From CAYFPX01 sp964519895 (GTDB lineage Bacteria > Myxococcota_A > UBA796 > CAJQPC01): a stretch of 64,000 bases of DNA. The notes under the pieces are model-generated. The model did no database searches, was not told the DNA's origin, and saw nothing but the letters and a program-made list of their open reading frames with translations. The DNA lies in NCBI GenBank assembly GCA_964519895.1, contig CAZFLE010000019.1:16231-80230 (forward strand). The letters are read 5' to 3'. Numbering within the stretch: position 1 is the first letter of the stretch; each line of letters begins with the position of its first letter. Position numbers and translations under genes: made by a program. Positions 49,973-60,900 of this stretch are shown here, in pieces.

Positions 49973-51260
49973 TCGTGTCGACGTGCGCATGTGGGGTCGC
50001 ACCATCGGCGCCGTCGCGCTGGTCGACGATGTGGGCGTGTTCCAGTACGACGCCGCCTTTGCCCGCAGCGGGATCCAGGTCTCGCCCCTGGTCCTGCCGC
50101 TGGCGCCAGCCCCTCGCTCCTTCCCCGGCCTGCCTCGGGCCGCCTTCCACGGCCTGCCTGGGCTGCTCGCCGACTCTCTGCCCGACCGCTACGGCAACGC
50201 GCTGATCGATGCCTGGCTCGTCCGCCAGGGCCGCTCGCCCCGGGACTTCGACCCCGTGGAGCGACTGGCCTACACCGGGAGCCGCGGCATGGGGGCCCTG
50301 GAGTATGCCCCGGCTGCCGGGCCGAGTCCCGAGCCCTCGGAGCCACTGGCGCTCCAGGCGCTGCATGCGCTGGCCAGCGAGGTGCTCACCGATCGCCAGG
50401 CGCTGCGGGCCGACCTGGGCGAGCGCACCGCCGCGATGCGGCACCTGTTGCGGGTCGGAACCAGCGCCGGCGGCGCCCGGGCGAAGGCGTTGATCGCGTG
50501 GAACCCGGACACCGGCGAGGTGCGCTCGGGCCAGGTCGATCCCGGCGCCGGCTTCTCGTCCTGGCTGCTGAAGTTCGATGGGGTGGCTGGCAACCGGGAC
50601 AAGGAGCTGGACGACCCTGCGGGCTACGGCGCTCTGGAGCACGCCTACCACCGCATGGCGATCGCCGCCGGCATCGAGATGACCGAGTGTCGCCTGCTCG
50701 ACGAGGGCGGGCGCCGCCACTTCCTGACCCGGCGCTTCGACCGACCGCCCGGAGGCGGCAAGCTGCACATGCAGAGCCTGGCAGCCCTGGCACACCTGGA
50801 CTTCAACGCCGCCGGGGCCCACAGCTACGAGCAAGCCCTGCAGGTGGTCCGGCGGCTGGGTCTGGGCATGGCAACGACCGAGCAGCTCTTCCGCCGCATG
50901 GTCTTCAACGTGATCGCTCGGAACCAGGACGATCACGTCAAGAACATCGCCTTCCTCATGGACCGCCAGGGCCGCTGGTCTCTGGCCCCAGCCTTCGATC
51001 TGACCTTTGCCTACAACCCCGATGGCGCTTGGACGTCCCGGCACCAGATGACCGTGAACGGCAAGCGCGACCACTTCTCGCTCGCCGACTTCGAGGCCGT
51101 GGGCCGGCTGGTGTCTCTGAAGCGCGGGCGGGCGCGGGCCCTGCTGACCCGCGTCACCGATGCCGTCCGACGCTGGCCGGACTTCGCCGCGGCATCTGGC
51201 GTTCCCCAGGCTTGGGCGGATCAGGTCGCGGCCCTGCACCGGCTGGCTCTCGCACCTTGA
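49968..51260 (+). CDS. hipA: HipA-like serine/threonine kinase toxin
   Basis: HipA toxins phosphorylate targets such as glutamyl-tRNA synthetase and halt growth. The 430-residue protein has the HipA N-subdomain (VRMWGRTIGAVALVDD, LPGLLADSLPDRYGNALI), the Gly-rich loop VGTSAGGARAKALIAW, SSWLLKFDG, the catalytic ARNQDDHVKNIAFLMD and the metal site LAPAFDLTF, all intact. The ATG at 49968 lies in the repeat end, so the natural hipBA overlap is replaced by 160 bases. No good ribosome binding site precedes it. Expression relative to hipB may be altered. Confidence 0.92.
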   Translation: MSRVDVRMWGRTIGAVALVDDVGVFQYDAAFARSGIQVSPLVLPLAPAPRSFPGLPRAAFHGLPGLLADSLPDRYGNALIDAWLVRQGRSPRDFDPVERLAYTGSRGMGALEYAPAAGPSPEPSEPLALQALHALASEVLTDRQALRADLGERTAAMRHLLRVGTSAGGARAKALIAWNPDTGEVRSGQVDPGAGFSSWLLKFDGVAGNRDKELDDPAGYGALEHAYHRMAIAAGIEMTECRLLDEGGRRHFLTRRFDRPPGGGKLHMQSLAALAHLDFNAAGAHSYEQALQVVRRLGLGMATTEQLFRRMVFNVIARNQDDHVKNIAFLMDRQGRWSLAPAFDLTFAYNPDGAWTSRHQMTVNGKRDHFSLADFEAVGRLVSLKRGRARALLTRVTDAVRRWPDFAAASGVPQAWADQVAALHRLALAP

Positions 51261-51285
51261 AGGCGCCCCCCCGCCGCGCTGTCCC

Positions 51286-52155
51286 TCAGGGACCCCACCC
51301 CCACTCGCCGCTGAGGGGCAGCACCACGGCCTGGGCGCCCGCCTGGCGGATCTCGGCCACCATGCCGGCCACGTCGGCCCGGGGCAGCTGCCGGGGCTCG
51401 GGCTCATACGGGGTGCCAAACCAGTCCCAGTGGCAGGGAATGACCACCCGGGGCTGCAGCAGCTCGACCGCCCGCTCGACGTAGTGGGGCCGGCGGTGAC
51501 GCCCGATGGCGCACAGGCACAGCACGTCGCAGGTGACGCCTTCCAATTCCTCCTCGATGAAGTCCGCGCTGTCCACGTGGATCATCGAGACCCCGGCGCC
51601 GGACAAGAGCCAGTTGAACACCAGCCCGTGGCGGAAGTGGCCCAGCCGCCCGGGCCACTCGAACCAACCGGGCACCGGCCCCGCCAGCGGGACGCGCTCC
51701 GAGTAGACCTTGCCGTGGCGGCTGGGCAGACCCCGCACCGTGACCGCGCCACAGGCGATGTCCTCGTTGCCCAGGGTCTGGACCAGCTGGGCGTCGGGCA
51801 GGCCCGCCGCGTAGCCGATGCGCCAGGCGCTGGGGCTCCCGATCAGCCGCGCACCGGTCTGCTTGCAGAGCTCCGGTGCGTCGAGGGCGTGGTCGTAGTG
51901 GGTGTGGCCCAGCAGGACATCGTCGGCCCGCGGAATCAGCTGGCTGATCAAGCGGGCGTTCGGCTCCAGCGGATGGAACAGGGTCTCGCGCAGGCCCGGA
52001 CGCGTCACGAAGGGGTCGATCACCACCGTGCGCTGGGCCAGCTCGACCACGAAGCCAGCGGTGCCCAGGTAGCGCAGGCGCAGCACGGCGTCGTCGGGCA
52101 CCCCAGCCCGGTGGAACAGGTCGGGGTCCACGTGGCCCAGCAGGTGGTGGATCAC
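51286..52155 (-). CDS. Metallo-beta-lactamase-fold hydrolase
   Basis: The 289-residue protein has the MBL core: LRYLGTAGFVVELAQRTVVI DP, the metal motif LLGHTHYDHALDAP (HxHxDH), SRHGKVYSERVPL and VVIPCHWDWFGTPY. The layout resembles the UlaG/RomA-like branch of exposed-sheet hydrolases. No signal peptide. The start GTG overlaps the S9 peptidase stop (GTGA), making it the last gene of the kinase operon. Substrate unknown. It is convergent with hipA. Confidence 0.85.
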   Translation of the reverse strand: MIHHLLGHVDPDLFHRAGVPDDAVLRLRYLGTAGFVVELAQRTVVIDPFVTRPGLRETLFHPLEPNARLISQLIPRADDVLLGHTHYDHALDAPELCKQTGARLIGSPSAWRIGYAAGLPDAQLVQTLGNEDIACGAVTVRGLPSRHGKVYSERVPLAGPVPGWFEWPGRLGHFRHGLVFNWLLSGAGVSMIHVDSADFIEEELEGVTCDVLCLCAIGRHRRPHYVERAVELLQPRVVIPCHWDWFGTPYEPEPRQLPRADVAGMVAEIRQAGAQAVVLPLSGEWGWGP

Positions 52156-54104
52156 GGGGTCGCCTCGGTCGCGGTCTCAGCGACCGCGAGCTTCTCCTCG
52201 AGGAACATCACCTGGAGCAGGCGGAACACGTCGCTGTTCTCCTTTTTCCGGAAGCCGTGGCCCTCGTTGTGGGCCACCATCAGCCAGACGTCCTGGCCGT
52301 TCGCCCGCACCGCCTCGACGATCTGCAGGGCCTCCCCCACCGGGACCCGGGGGTCGTTGGCGCCGTGGGCCACGAACAGGGCCGCGTCGATCTCGTGGGC
52401 CCGGGCCGTGGGCGAGATGGCGGCGAGGTGGGCCCGCATCTGGGGGTCTCGCTCGTCGCCGTACTCCACCCGGCGCAGGTCCCGGCGGTAGGCCTTGGTG
52501 TGCTCCAGGAAGGTCAGGAAATTCGAGATGCCCACCACGTCGACCCCTGCCACGAGCCGATCGGAGTAGTGGATCAGGCTGGCGAGCACCATGTAGCCAC
52601 CGTAGCTGCCGCCGCTGACGGCGACCCGGCCGGCGTCAAGCTCTGGCTGCTCGGCGATCCAGTCCAGCACGGCGCCGATGTCCCGGACGCTGTCCTCGCG
52701 CTTCATGCCATTGTCAGCGAGCAAGTTCTCCCGGCCATACCCCCTGGAGCCCCGCACGTTGGGCACCACACTGGCGATGCCGCTCTCCAGCAAGAGGTAC
52801 TGGCGGGTGCTGTGGAAGCGCGGTCGTGCCTGGGACTCGGGACCACCGTGGATGCCGATGACCACCGGGAATGGGCCGTCGCCGGGGGGACGGTAGTACC
52901 AGGCCGGCACCCGGGTGCCGTCGAAGCTCTCGAGCTCGATGAGCGTTGGCGCCACGAAGCGCGAGGTGTCCAGCCCGCCGACCTCGCTGGTGACCCACCG
53001 GGTGAAGCCGGCGCCTGCGGTCCAGGTCCAGGGGTCGCTGGGCGCGGTGGGGCTGGAGAGGGTGAAGCCCAAGACCGGCGCGTCCCGCGCGAAGCGCAAG
53101 CCGCGGATGAGTCCCTGGGGCGCGTCCCCGAGCTTGGTTCGCTCGCCAGTGGCGGTGTCCAGCAGCCACAGGGTCGACCAGCCCTGCTCGTTGACGGTGA
53201 ACGCCAGGGTGCCACCGTCAGGGCTCAGGGCCAGGCCCTCGACGTTCCAGGGGATGTCCGGACTCAGCGGCTCGTAGACCGGGCGCGGCCGCCGCTTGCC
53301 CTGGAGGGTCACCCGATAGAGCTGCTTGAAGTCGCCCTGGTGGTCGGACAGCACGTAGAAGTGGCTGCCGTCGGCCGACGGCACGCCACCCGACACCGAC
53401 GCCTGGACCTTTGGCGGGTGGAGGGCCGTGCGCTGGCCCGTCGCCAGCTCGTGCACGTAGAGCTCGCTGTGGGTCGCCGAGATGTACCGACCCACCACCA
53501 GGCGGCTGCCGTCGCGGGTCCACGCCCGAGCCGACCAGTAGCCGGTCGCCTCGAACAACGGCGTGTCGCTGTCCATGGCTTGGGGGCTGCCCAGGTAGAT
53601 CAGGCTGTCCGTGCCGTTGTGGGCGTTCGACGTCCAGGCCAGCTGGTCCCCCTTCCAGGACAGCAGAGGTCCGCTGTGCCGGTAGGCGGGATCCGTGAGG
53701 AGTGTCTGGCGCCCGGTCTGCAGGTCCAGTCTGCTCACCTGGAAGCGCTCGGTGCCGCCCACGTCGGACCGGATCAGCAGAGCATCGAGATCCCGCAGCA
53801 CCCAGGCGCCGGAGACCGGCTCGCGGCTGAAGGTCTGCTGGACCCGGGCGCCGCCGGGCGCATCGACCCGGTGGATCTGCGCGGTGTCTCCAAAGCGGGT
53901 CGACACCCACACCTGGTCGCCCTGGTCGCCCAGCGCCACGAGGCCGGCGGAGCGGGTGTTGAGGTACTGGTTCAGCCGCTCGCGCAGGTCGGCCGAGATC
54001 TCCGGGGTGCCTTCGAGCTGGAGCACCGGGGCCACCGCTTCGGTGTCCTGGGCCCACGCGGGCAAGCCGGAGATCAGGGCGAAGATCAGGAGCAGCCGGT
54101 GCAT
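52152..54104 (-). CDS. Exported S9-family (prolyl oligopeptidase/DPP-like) peptidase
   Basis: The 650-residue protein has a signal peptide (LLLIFALISGLPAWA), a beta-propeller domain with WD/TolB-like repeats (about 50-390) and a C-terminal alpha/beta hydrolase domain. The catalytic residues are visible: Ser in VSGGSYGGYMVLAS, Asp in GANDPRVPVGEAL and His in NEGHGFRKKE. It would cleave short peptides in the periplasm. It lies 9 bases after the kinase gene and overlaps the MBL gene. Confidence 0.93.
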   Translation of the reverse strand: MHRLLLIFALISGLPAWAQDTEAVAPVLQLEGTPEISADLRERLNQYLNTRSAGLVALGDQGDQVWVSTRFGDTAQIHRVDAPGGARVQQTFSREPVSGAWVLRDLDALLIRSDVGGTERFQVSRLDLQTGRQTLLTDPAYRHSGPLLSWKGDQLAWTSNAHNGTDSLIYLGSPQAMDSDTPLFEATGYWSARAWTRDGSRLVVGRYISATHSELYVHELATGQRTALHPPKVQASVSGGVPSADGSHFYVLSDHQGDFKQLYRVTLQGKRRPRPVYEPLSPDIPWNVEGLALSPDGGTLAFTVNEQGWSTLWLLDTATGERTKLGDAPQGLIRGLRFARDAPVLGFTLSSPTAPSDPWTWTAGAGFTRWVTSEVGGLDTSRFVAPTLIELESFDGTRVPAWYYRPPGDGPFPVVIGIHGGPESQARPRFHSTRQYLLLESGIASVVPNVRGSRGYGRENLLADNGMKREDSVRDIGAVLDWIAEQPELDAGRVAVSGGSYGGYMVLASLIHYSDRLVAGVDVVGISNFLTFLEHTKAYRRDLRRVEYGDERDPQMRAHLAAISPTARAHEIDAALFVAHGANDPRVPVGEALQIVEAVRANGQDVWLMVAHNEGHGFRKKENSDVFRLLQVMFLEEKLAVAETATEATP

Positions 54105-54113
54105 GGCGGGCCT

Positions 54114-57100
54114 CTAACCAGAGGCTCGGGCCCAGCGGGTCCTCCGTGGATCGACATCGGATGCACCGGCCGCATCGAGCGCCGTCAGAGCGTCCTGGCG
54201 CAAGCGCTCGCGCAGCTCTGGCTCAAGCTCGGACGACGCGAGCTCCAGGGCCCTGACCAGCTCTTCGAAGGCCATGGCGGGCCGGCCCCCGTGGAGCAGG
54301 TGCCGGCCCCGGCGACCCAGGCTCCGCTGGCCGTGCCCCAGGGCCTCGGCACAGCCCCGATGCCAGCGCCCCACCCGGCCCCCTTGGTGGGCCTGTTGCT
54401 GCAAGCACTCCCGAAACGGGGCGTGCACAAAGGCCCAGCTGCTGCCGTCCCGCCGCACGAGCCGCTCGTCGAGCAGCGCCTCGAGCAGCTTGTCCGGCAC
54501 CGGCACGCCGGCCGCTTCGCAGGCGGCGTGCCACTCGGCGAAGTCGACCCGTTGTCCGAGCACGGCCGCAAGCTCCAGGGCACCCCGCCCGGCCTGGCCG
54601 AAGCGCTGGGCCAGCCGCTCCGCGGGCAGGGACCAGGCGGCCTGCAGCCCTTCGGGGATGGTGGCCCGGACACCGACCCGCAGCCCCAGGCCCCGGTCGC
54701 CCGGCTGCAGCAGACCGCGAGCCAGCCAGTCCCCCACGAGCTGCACGGCAAATGCCGGGTGGCCACCCGCCCGGGCCTGGACCTGGGCGGCCAGGGCCGG
54801 TCCCAGCCCGAGCAGCTCACGGGTCAGCCGGGCAAGGGGCGCCGGACCCAGCGGACCCAGGGGCAGCACGCTCACGCTGGGGTGGGCCGCCAGCGCCTTC
54901 AGACGCCGGGTCAGGCGCCCAGAGGTGGCCGCGCCGTCGTCTCGGGCCGTGAGCACGATCAGGATCGGCGCTTCGCTCCGCAGCAAGGCACTGGCCACCG
55001 CCAGCAGGTCGTCAGCCCACTGGACGTCGTCGAGCACCAGCACCACCGGCCGCTCGGCCGCATGGGCCACCAGCAGCCGGGTGACCAGGGTGCGCACGTG
55101 CCGGCGATCGCGCTTGAGGCCGGCGGCATCGCGCACCAGGAAGGCCTCGAGCAGCGCCTGGTCGTCCGGCGACAGGCGTTCACCGGCGGGTCGGGCCGTC
55201 GACAGGCGTGCGGACAGGGCCACCCCGTCTAGCTCCGGGAGACCCAGCCACTGCTCCAACAGGGCGCCCAGCCCCTCTCCGGCCGGGGCCTGGTCCGCCA
55301 GACGGACGGTGAGCACGGTCGCAGCCCCCAGAGCGTGGGCGTGCTCACCGAGCCAGTCCGCCAGCCGGCTGCGCCCGATGCCCGGCGGGCCCTGGAGCAG
55401 CACGCCGTGGGGCTTCCGGGTGCGCACGCAGGTCCGCAGGGACCGCCACAGCACGCTGCGCTCGTTGTCCCGCCCGACCACAGGCAGGACCCGCAGCCCG
55501 AACAGGCTCAACCCGGCATGGGCCAGGGTGCCCTGGACCGGGGCATCCCGCGGGACCTGCTCGGGTAGGACCGGCCTGGGCAGCGAGCCCAGGGTGCCTG
55601 GCGGGGCCTCCTCGACCGGCTCGGGCGCCACGGCGTCCCAGTCGTCGAGGAACAGGGTCGACTCGGACACCGTGTCGGGGCACGCCCGGAGCACCGGTTC
55701 CCGAGGGCTCCTCTGCACGGGCTCACCCAGGGCACGCAGCGCCACCGCCGCCTCGATGGCCCGCTGGTAGCGACGCTCATGGCGCTTCTCGAGCAGCCGT
55801 CCGACCCACGCCTCGAAGCCCGGCGGCACAGCCACGGTCGGGTCCAGGGCCGGCGGCGCCGCGGACAGGTGCATGTTCATGAGCTCCCGCAGGGTCGTGG
55901 CCGTGAAGGGTGGCGACCCCTGCACCAGCTCCGTGGCCAGGCAACCCAGCGCGTACAGGTCGGTCCAGGGGCCCTGGTCCCGCCACTGGGCCAGGAATTG
56001 CTCCGGCGCCATGTACCCGGGGGTGCCGGCCGCGACCCGGGACAGGTGGCCGCCTCGGCCCATGGCCGCGGCCACGCCGAAGTCCGTGAGCCGGACCTGT
56101 TCTCCCAGTGTGTGGCCCAGGCCCATCAGGACATTGGCCGGCTTGAGGTCCCGGTGGATGAGACCCCGAGCGTGGGCATGGGCGAGCCCATCCAGCAGCG
56201 CCAGGAGCACCTGGCGGACCTCGCGCCAGGCCAGCCGGCCGCACCGGGACTCCAGGGAGCCCTCCGGCGCCAGCTCCATCACCAGCCAGGGGCTGCCCGG
56301 CTCCAGGCGTCCGCAGCTGCTGCGGCTGGCCGGCACATCGACCACGCCCTGGCCCAGGACCAACGCCACGTGGGCATGGTTCAGCCCCGCCATGGCTCGG
56401 ACCTCGTCCCGGAAGCCCTCGAGCACCGCCTCGCTTCGCGCGCGGGCCGCCGTGAGCACCTTGACCGCCACCGGCACACCCGACGCGCGATGGACCGCCC
56501 GCCAGACCTCGCCCATGCCCCCGACCCCGAGCCGCCCCACCAGATTGAAGTCGCCCAGGGGCACGGGCGCACCCGCCTGGCCGACCGCGCGCAGCGACGC
56601 CTCCTCGGCTGCGGCCTCGTCGTGGAAGTCCATCAGGCCCCAGTGGTGCCAGGCCAGGGCGTGGGCGCGGGCCGCTCGGGACAGGGCGGCCTTGCGCTGG
56701 CCGCCGTGCAGCTGCGTCGCGGCCTCGATGGCGAGCTCTCCCGAGCGCCGCGCTGCCATCGCCACGTCCCGCTGGAAGCGGTCCGTGTTGCGCAGCCGAC
56801 GCCGGGCCAGCTCGTACTGGTCCTCCCACTCCCCGGCCTGGCCGGAACGCTCCATGAAGGGCAGGAGCACCACCCGCAGGCCGGCCTCGCTGCTGCGCTG
56901 GAGACCGGGCAACGCCAGGGCCTGGCGCACGAGCGCCCTGGCCTCAGCCGGCCTGTCCTGGGCCTCGGCGACAAAGGCCAGGTTCGTGAGCACCAGGGCC
57001 TGGAGGTTGATGTGGCTGGCCCGTCGGGCGGCTTCGAGGGCCGCGTCATAGGCCGCCTTGGCTTCGGTCCACAGCGCCCGCCGCCGCAGGATCTCCCCCA

Positions 57101-57971
57101 GCCGATTGCCGCAGCGGGCCAGCCCGCGAGGATCCCCGACCCGTGTCATCACCCCGAGGGCCTGTTGCACGCGGGCCGTGGCGCCGTCCAGATCGCCTTC
57201 CATCTCGCGGATTCGGCCCAGGTTCAGCAAGCACTCCACCTGCCCCCACGCATGGTCCACCCGCTCGAAGACCCCCAGAGCGCCGCTCAGGGTCTGGTGG
57301 GCAGCCTGGCGCTCGCCGAGCTCCAGCAGACGGCCCCCGATCGGGGTGTCGACCTGGGCGATGCGCACCGGGTCGGCCGCACCCTGGACCATGAGCTCGC
57401 GGGCGCGGCGCAGGGACTTCAGGCCCCCGTCTGGGTTGCCCCGGTTGAGCTGGAACGTGGCGAAGTACCGCCAGGTGTCGCCTTCCTCGAGGGGGTCTTG
57501 GAGCTCTCGGGCCAGGTCCAGGGCCCGACGGAGCAGGGCCTCCTGGCGACGACGATCCCCGCCCTGGCCCGCCAGGAAGCTCATGCGGCGCAGCACTGCC
57601 AGCAGCACCCGTGCCCAGTCCCGTCGGGGCCCGGCCAGCTCGATCAGGGCCTCGGCGGCCAGCATCGCGTCGTCCCGCTTGCCCAGACGCTCCAGCCACA
57701 TGATGCGGCGGTAGGCCAGCCGCCCCCAGCGCGGGTCAACGGCGGGAATGGCCAGCCCGATCAGTGCGCCCTCCCAGGCCTCGAGGGCCTCACCGGACAG
57801 GGCGTGTTCGCCGGCCCGGTCCAGGGCCACCTGGGCGTCGTGGATGCCCTGGAGCAGGTCGTCCGGGGCCCGCTCAGCTGCACCCCGCGGCCAGCGGTGT
57901 CCCCCCGCGTCCAGGCGCTCCCCCAGGTCGTCCAGGACGGCCTGCCAGGCTGGCGTGTCGGTGCTGTGCAT
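54114..57971 (-). CDS. TPR - Ser/Thr kinase - AAA ATPase multidomain protein
   Basis: A 1285-residue cytoplasmic signalling protein. Residues ~1-450 are TPR-like helices; ~475-740 is a Hanks-type kinase with all key motifs (GVGGMGEVWRA, VAVKVL, HRDLKPANVL, TDFGVA, GTPGYMAPEQ); ~840-1100 is an AAA_16/STAND-like ATPase with a modified Walker A (GPPGIGRSRL, Lys replaced by Arg) and Walker B (VVLVLDDVQWADD). In most related proteins the kinase is N-terminal and TPRs follow; here the order is reversed. It lies 16 bases after the OmpA fusion gene and ahead of an exported peptidase. Confidence 0.9.
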   Translation of the reverse strand: MHSTDTPAWQAVLDDLGERLDAGGHRWPRGAAERAPDDLLQGIHDAQVALDRAGEHALSGEALEAWEGALIGLAIPAVDPRWGRLAYRRIMWLERLGKRDDAMLAAEALIELAGPRRDWARVLLAVLRRMSFLAGQGGDRRRQEALLRRALDLARELQDPLEEGDTWRYFATFQLNRGNPDGGLKSLRRARELMVQGAADPVRIAQVDTPIGGRLLELGERQAAHQTLSGALGVFERVDHAWGQVECLLNLGRIREMEGDLDGATARVQQALGVMTRVGDPRGLARCGNRLGEILRRRALWTEAKAAYDAALEAARRASHINLQALVLTNLAFVAEAQDRPAEARALVRQALALPGLQRSSEAGLRVVLLPFMERSGQAGEWEDQYELARRRLRNTDRFQRDVAMAARRSGELAIEAATQLHGGQRKAALSRAARAHALAWHHWGLMDFHDEAAAEEASLRAVGQAGAPVPLGDFNLVGRLGVGGMGEVWRAVHRASGVPVAVKVLTAARARSEAVLEGFRDEVRAMAGLNHAHVALVLGQGVVDVPASRSSCGRLEPGSPWLVMELAPEGSLESRCGRLAWREVRQVLLALLDGLAHAHARGLIHRDLKPANVLMGLGHTLGEQVRLTDFGVAAAMGRGGHLSRVAAGTPGYMAPEQFLAQWRDQGPWTDLYALGCLATELVQGSPPFTATTLRELMNMHLSAAPPALDPTVAVPPGFEAWVGRLLEKRHERRYQRAIEAAVALRALGEPVQRSPREPVLRACPDTVSESTLFLDDWDAVAPEPVEEAPPGTLGSLPRPVLPEQVPRDAPVQGTLAHAGLSLFGLRVLPVVGRDNERSVLWRSLRTCVRTRKPHGVLLQGPPGIGRSRLADWLGEHAHALGAATVLTVRLADQAPAGEGLGALLEQWLGLPELDGVALSARLSTARPAGERLSPDDQALLEAFLVRDAAGLKRDRRHVRTLVTRLLVAHAAERPVVLVLDDVQWADDLLAVASALLRSEAPILIVLTARDDGAATSGRLTRRLKALAAHPSVSVLPLGPLGPAPLARLTRELLGLGPALAAQVQARAGGHPAFAVQLVGDWLARGLLQPGDRGLGLRVGVRATIPEGLQAAWSLPAERLAQRFGQAGRGALELAAVLGQRVDFAEWHAACEAAGVPVPDKLLEALLDERLVRRDGSSWAFVHAPFRECLQQQAHQGGRVGRWHRGCAEALGHGQRSLGRRGRHLLHGGRPAMAFEELVRALELASSELEPELRERLRQDALTALDAAGASDVDPRRTRWARASG

Positions 57972-57987
57972 GAGCTGTGAGAGCCTA

Positions 57988-60900
57988 TCACCGCTCGATC
58001 GGCAGGTCCTCGGTCTCGGGCAGCAGGGTGTCCTCGCCGTCCTCTTCCTCGGAGCGCAGCACGGTGAACTCGACCCGGCGGTTGATGCGGGAGGCGTCGG
58101 GGGCGTCGTGCGCCACCAGGGGCAGATCGAAGCCGTAGCCCTTGGACAGCACCCGGTTGCGATCCACGCCGTGGCTGATGAGCCACTGGGCCACCGCGGT
58201 CGCCCGGCGGTCCGCGAGCTCGTAGTTGTAGTCCGCTGAGCCGTGGTCGTTGGTGTGCCCCTCGATCAACACGTGCTCGAGCTCGGGGTGCTCGTCGAGC
58301 ACGTCCATCACGGCGTAGAGCACGGGCCAGCTGCGCCGCTGGATGCCGAAGCTGTCCTCCAGGAAGTAGATCGCCTCGGTGATGATGATCTTGTCGCCGC
58401 TCAGCTCGGCCAGCTTGGGGCAGCCGTCGGAGTAGCGCGGATCCTGTTCCTCGAAGATGGGCTCCTCGGGACAGACGTCCTTGTGGAAGGGCACGCCGTC
58501 CTCGTCGCCATCGAGCTCTGGGCAGCCGTCTTCGTCGTCGAAGGTGTCGAAGGTCTCGGGTTGGTCCGGACACGCGTCGTCGATGTCCACGATGCCGTCG
58601 CCGTCCCGGTCCGCGTACGGGTCCACCTCGGGCACGACCTCCAGGATCAACGGCTCGCGGACCGCGAAGACCTCGAGCTCCGGGGCCCGGCGGCTCCAGC
58701 CGACCCCGGCGACGGCCCGCACGGCCGCCGCGCCCACGGCGTCGTTCAGGCCGAAGCCCAGGCCGGCGGTGGCCCAGACGCCGCCGCGCAGGCGAACCCG
58801 GGCCCCCGACATGAGCTCCAGGGGCCACTGGTCCCAACCTGCGGACGACTGGCTGGTCAGGGTGGCGTTGACGGTGACGGCGTCGGACACGGTGTAGTGC
58901 GCGCCCAGCCCCATCAGGGGCCCGGAGCCGGCCCGCAGGTTGCGCTCGGCCTCCTGGCGCCCGACGCGCACGCCCAGATTGGCGATCCAGCCAAGCCGGC
59001 CGTACTCGGCCGCCAGGGTCACGACCCCCCCGGCGCTGAAGCCCGGGTTGCCCAGGAACTTGTCGGCCGAGCCGGTCGGCAGCCAGATCGAAGGCGCGAA
59101 GCCGATGGCGGGCACCGGGCCGTTGGCCTTGATCGCCGGGATGATCACGCCGAAGCGCCAGTCGCCCAGGCCGGCAAAAGCGCCGCTGGCCGCCACACCG
59201 ATGGGGTGCACCGGCACCACCAGCTCGACCCGGGCGCGGGACCAGGCGGACCACGAGACCGCCAGATTCGAAGTGGTGAGGTGGCTGACGATGACCTGCT
59301 CGCCATCCGGCAGCTCCTCGACCAGTGGGCGCACGGCGTGGTCCGTCACCAGGGCCACGTCCAGGTCACCGTCCAGGCCAGCGTCGGGGTACGCCAGGCG
59401 GTCATAGCCGTGGGGGTCGCCGGTCACGCCCAGGAGCTGGTAGCCGTGGATGTCCACCCCGCCGGCGTGGGCCGAGGGGACGGCCAGGCCGCAAGCCAGG
59501 ACCAGGGCGAGCGCGGCGGACAGGCGGGCGCCCAAGGCCCAGCGGCTCCTCCTGCCGAACAGCCCGGCGAAGAACACCAGGCCGAACCAGTTCGGGCCTC
59601 CGCTGCAGCCGCCGCCGGTGTAGGTGCCGGTGAAGTCGATGTAGTCCTCGACGCCGTCGAAGTCGTGGTCCTCCAGGCCTTCTTCGGCGTCCCGATAGGT
59701 GTCGCCGTCCGAGTCCAGGTCGAGCCAGTTGGGGGCGCCGTCGCCGTCGACGTCGGTGTCCGCGACGCCGTCCCCCTCGACGTCCGCCCGGGACTCGTAC
59801 CAGGTCCCGATGCCGTCGCCGTCATCGTCGATGTCAAACACGTCCAGGGTGCCGTCCAGATCGGCGTCCCGGGGATTCTCGGGATCCCCGGCTTCCTGAC
59901 CGTCCAGCACGCCGTCGTCGTCGGTGTCGGGGTCCTCTGGGTCCGTGCCGATCTGCCACTCGAACCAGTCGATCAGGCCGTCGCCGTCCCGGTCCACGGT
60001 CTCGGAGAACCCGTCACAGTCGTCGTCCAGCCCGTTGTAGAGCTCTTCGGCCCCTGGATAGGCTTCGGCCCGGTCGTCGTCGCAGTCGTCGATCCAGTCG
60101 TGGCCGTCGCGATCGGCGTCGAAGTCGTCGTCGCCCAGGCAGTCCTGGTCCACGCCGTCGTACCAGATCTCGTAGGCGCCCGGGTGGACCTGGATGTCGT
60201 GGTCGTCGCAGTCCTCGCCCTCGTGGTCGGCGGACCGCCACCCGTCGCCGTCGGCGTCGTAGTCGTCGGCGCCGTCGCAGTCCTGATCGACGCCGTCGTA
60301 CCAGATCTCGTCGGTGTAGGGATGCACCAACGCATCGCTGTCGTCGCAGTCGTCGCCGCCGAAGGCGGTGGCGTTGTAGCCGTCGTTGTCCTGGTCGTAC
60401 TCGTTGCCGCCATCGCAGGCCGAGTCCACGCCGTCGTAAGGGTCGTCGGCGGCGCCCGGGTACACGCTCGGGTCCTCGTCGTCGCAGTCCAGGCCATTGG
60501 CCAGGGGGCCGTCCCAGCCATCGCCGTCGGCGTCGGTGATGTCGTCGCCGTCGCAGTCCTGGTCGAGCCCGTCATAGGGCACCTCGATGGCGCCGGGGTA
60601 GGTCCCGCGATCGAAGTCGTTGCAGTCGTCGCCGCCGAAGTCGTCGCTGTCGTGGTTGTCCTTGTCCGAGTCGTAGTCCGAGCGGCCGTCGCAGTCCTGG
60701 TCCACGCCGTCGTACCAGGTCTCCGTCGCTTCGGGCGAGATGGCGCTGTCGGTGTCGTCGCAGTCGTCGCCGCCGTAGCCGCTGTGGTCGTGGCCGTCGC
60801 CGTCGGCGTCGAAGTCGCTGTCGCCGGCGCAGTCCTGGTCCACGTCGTCGTACCAGAGCTCTTCGGCCCCCGGGAAGATCGCCGGGTCGTCGTCGTCGCA

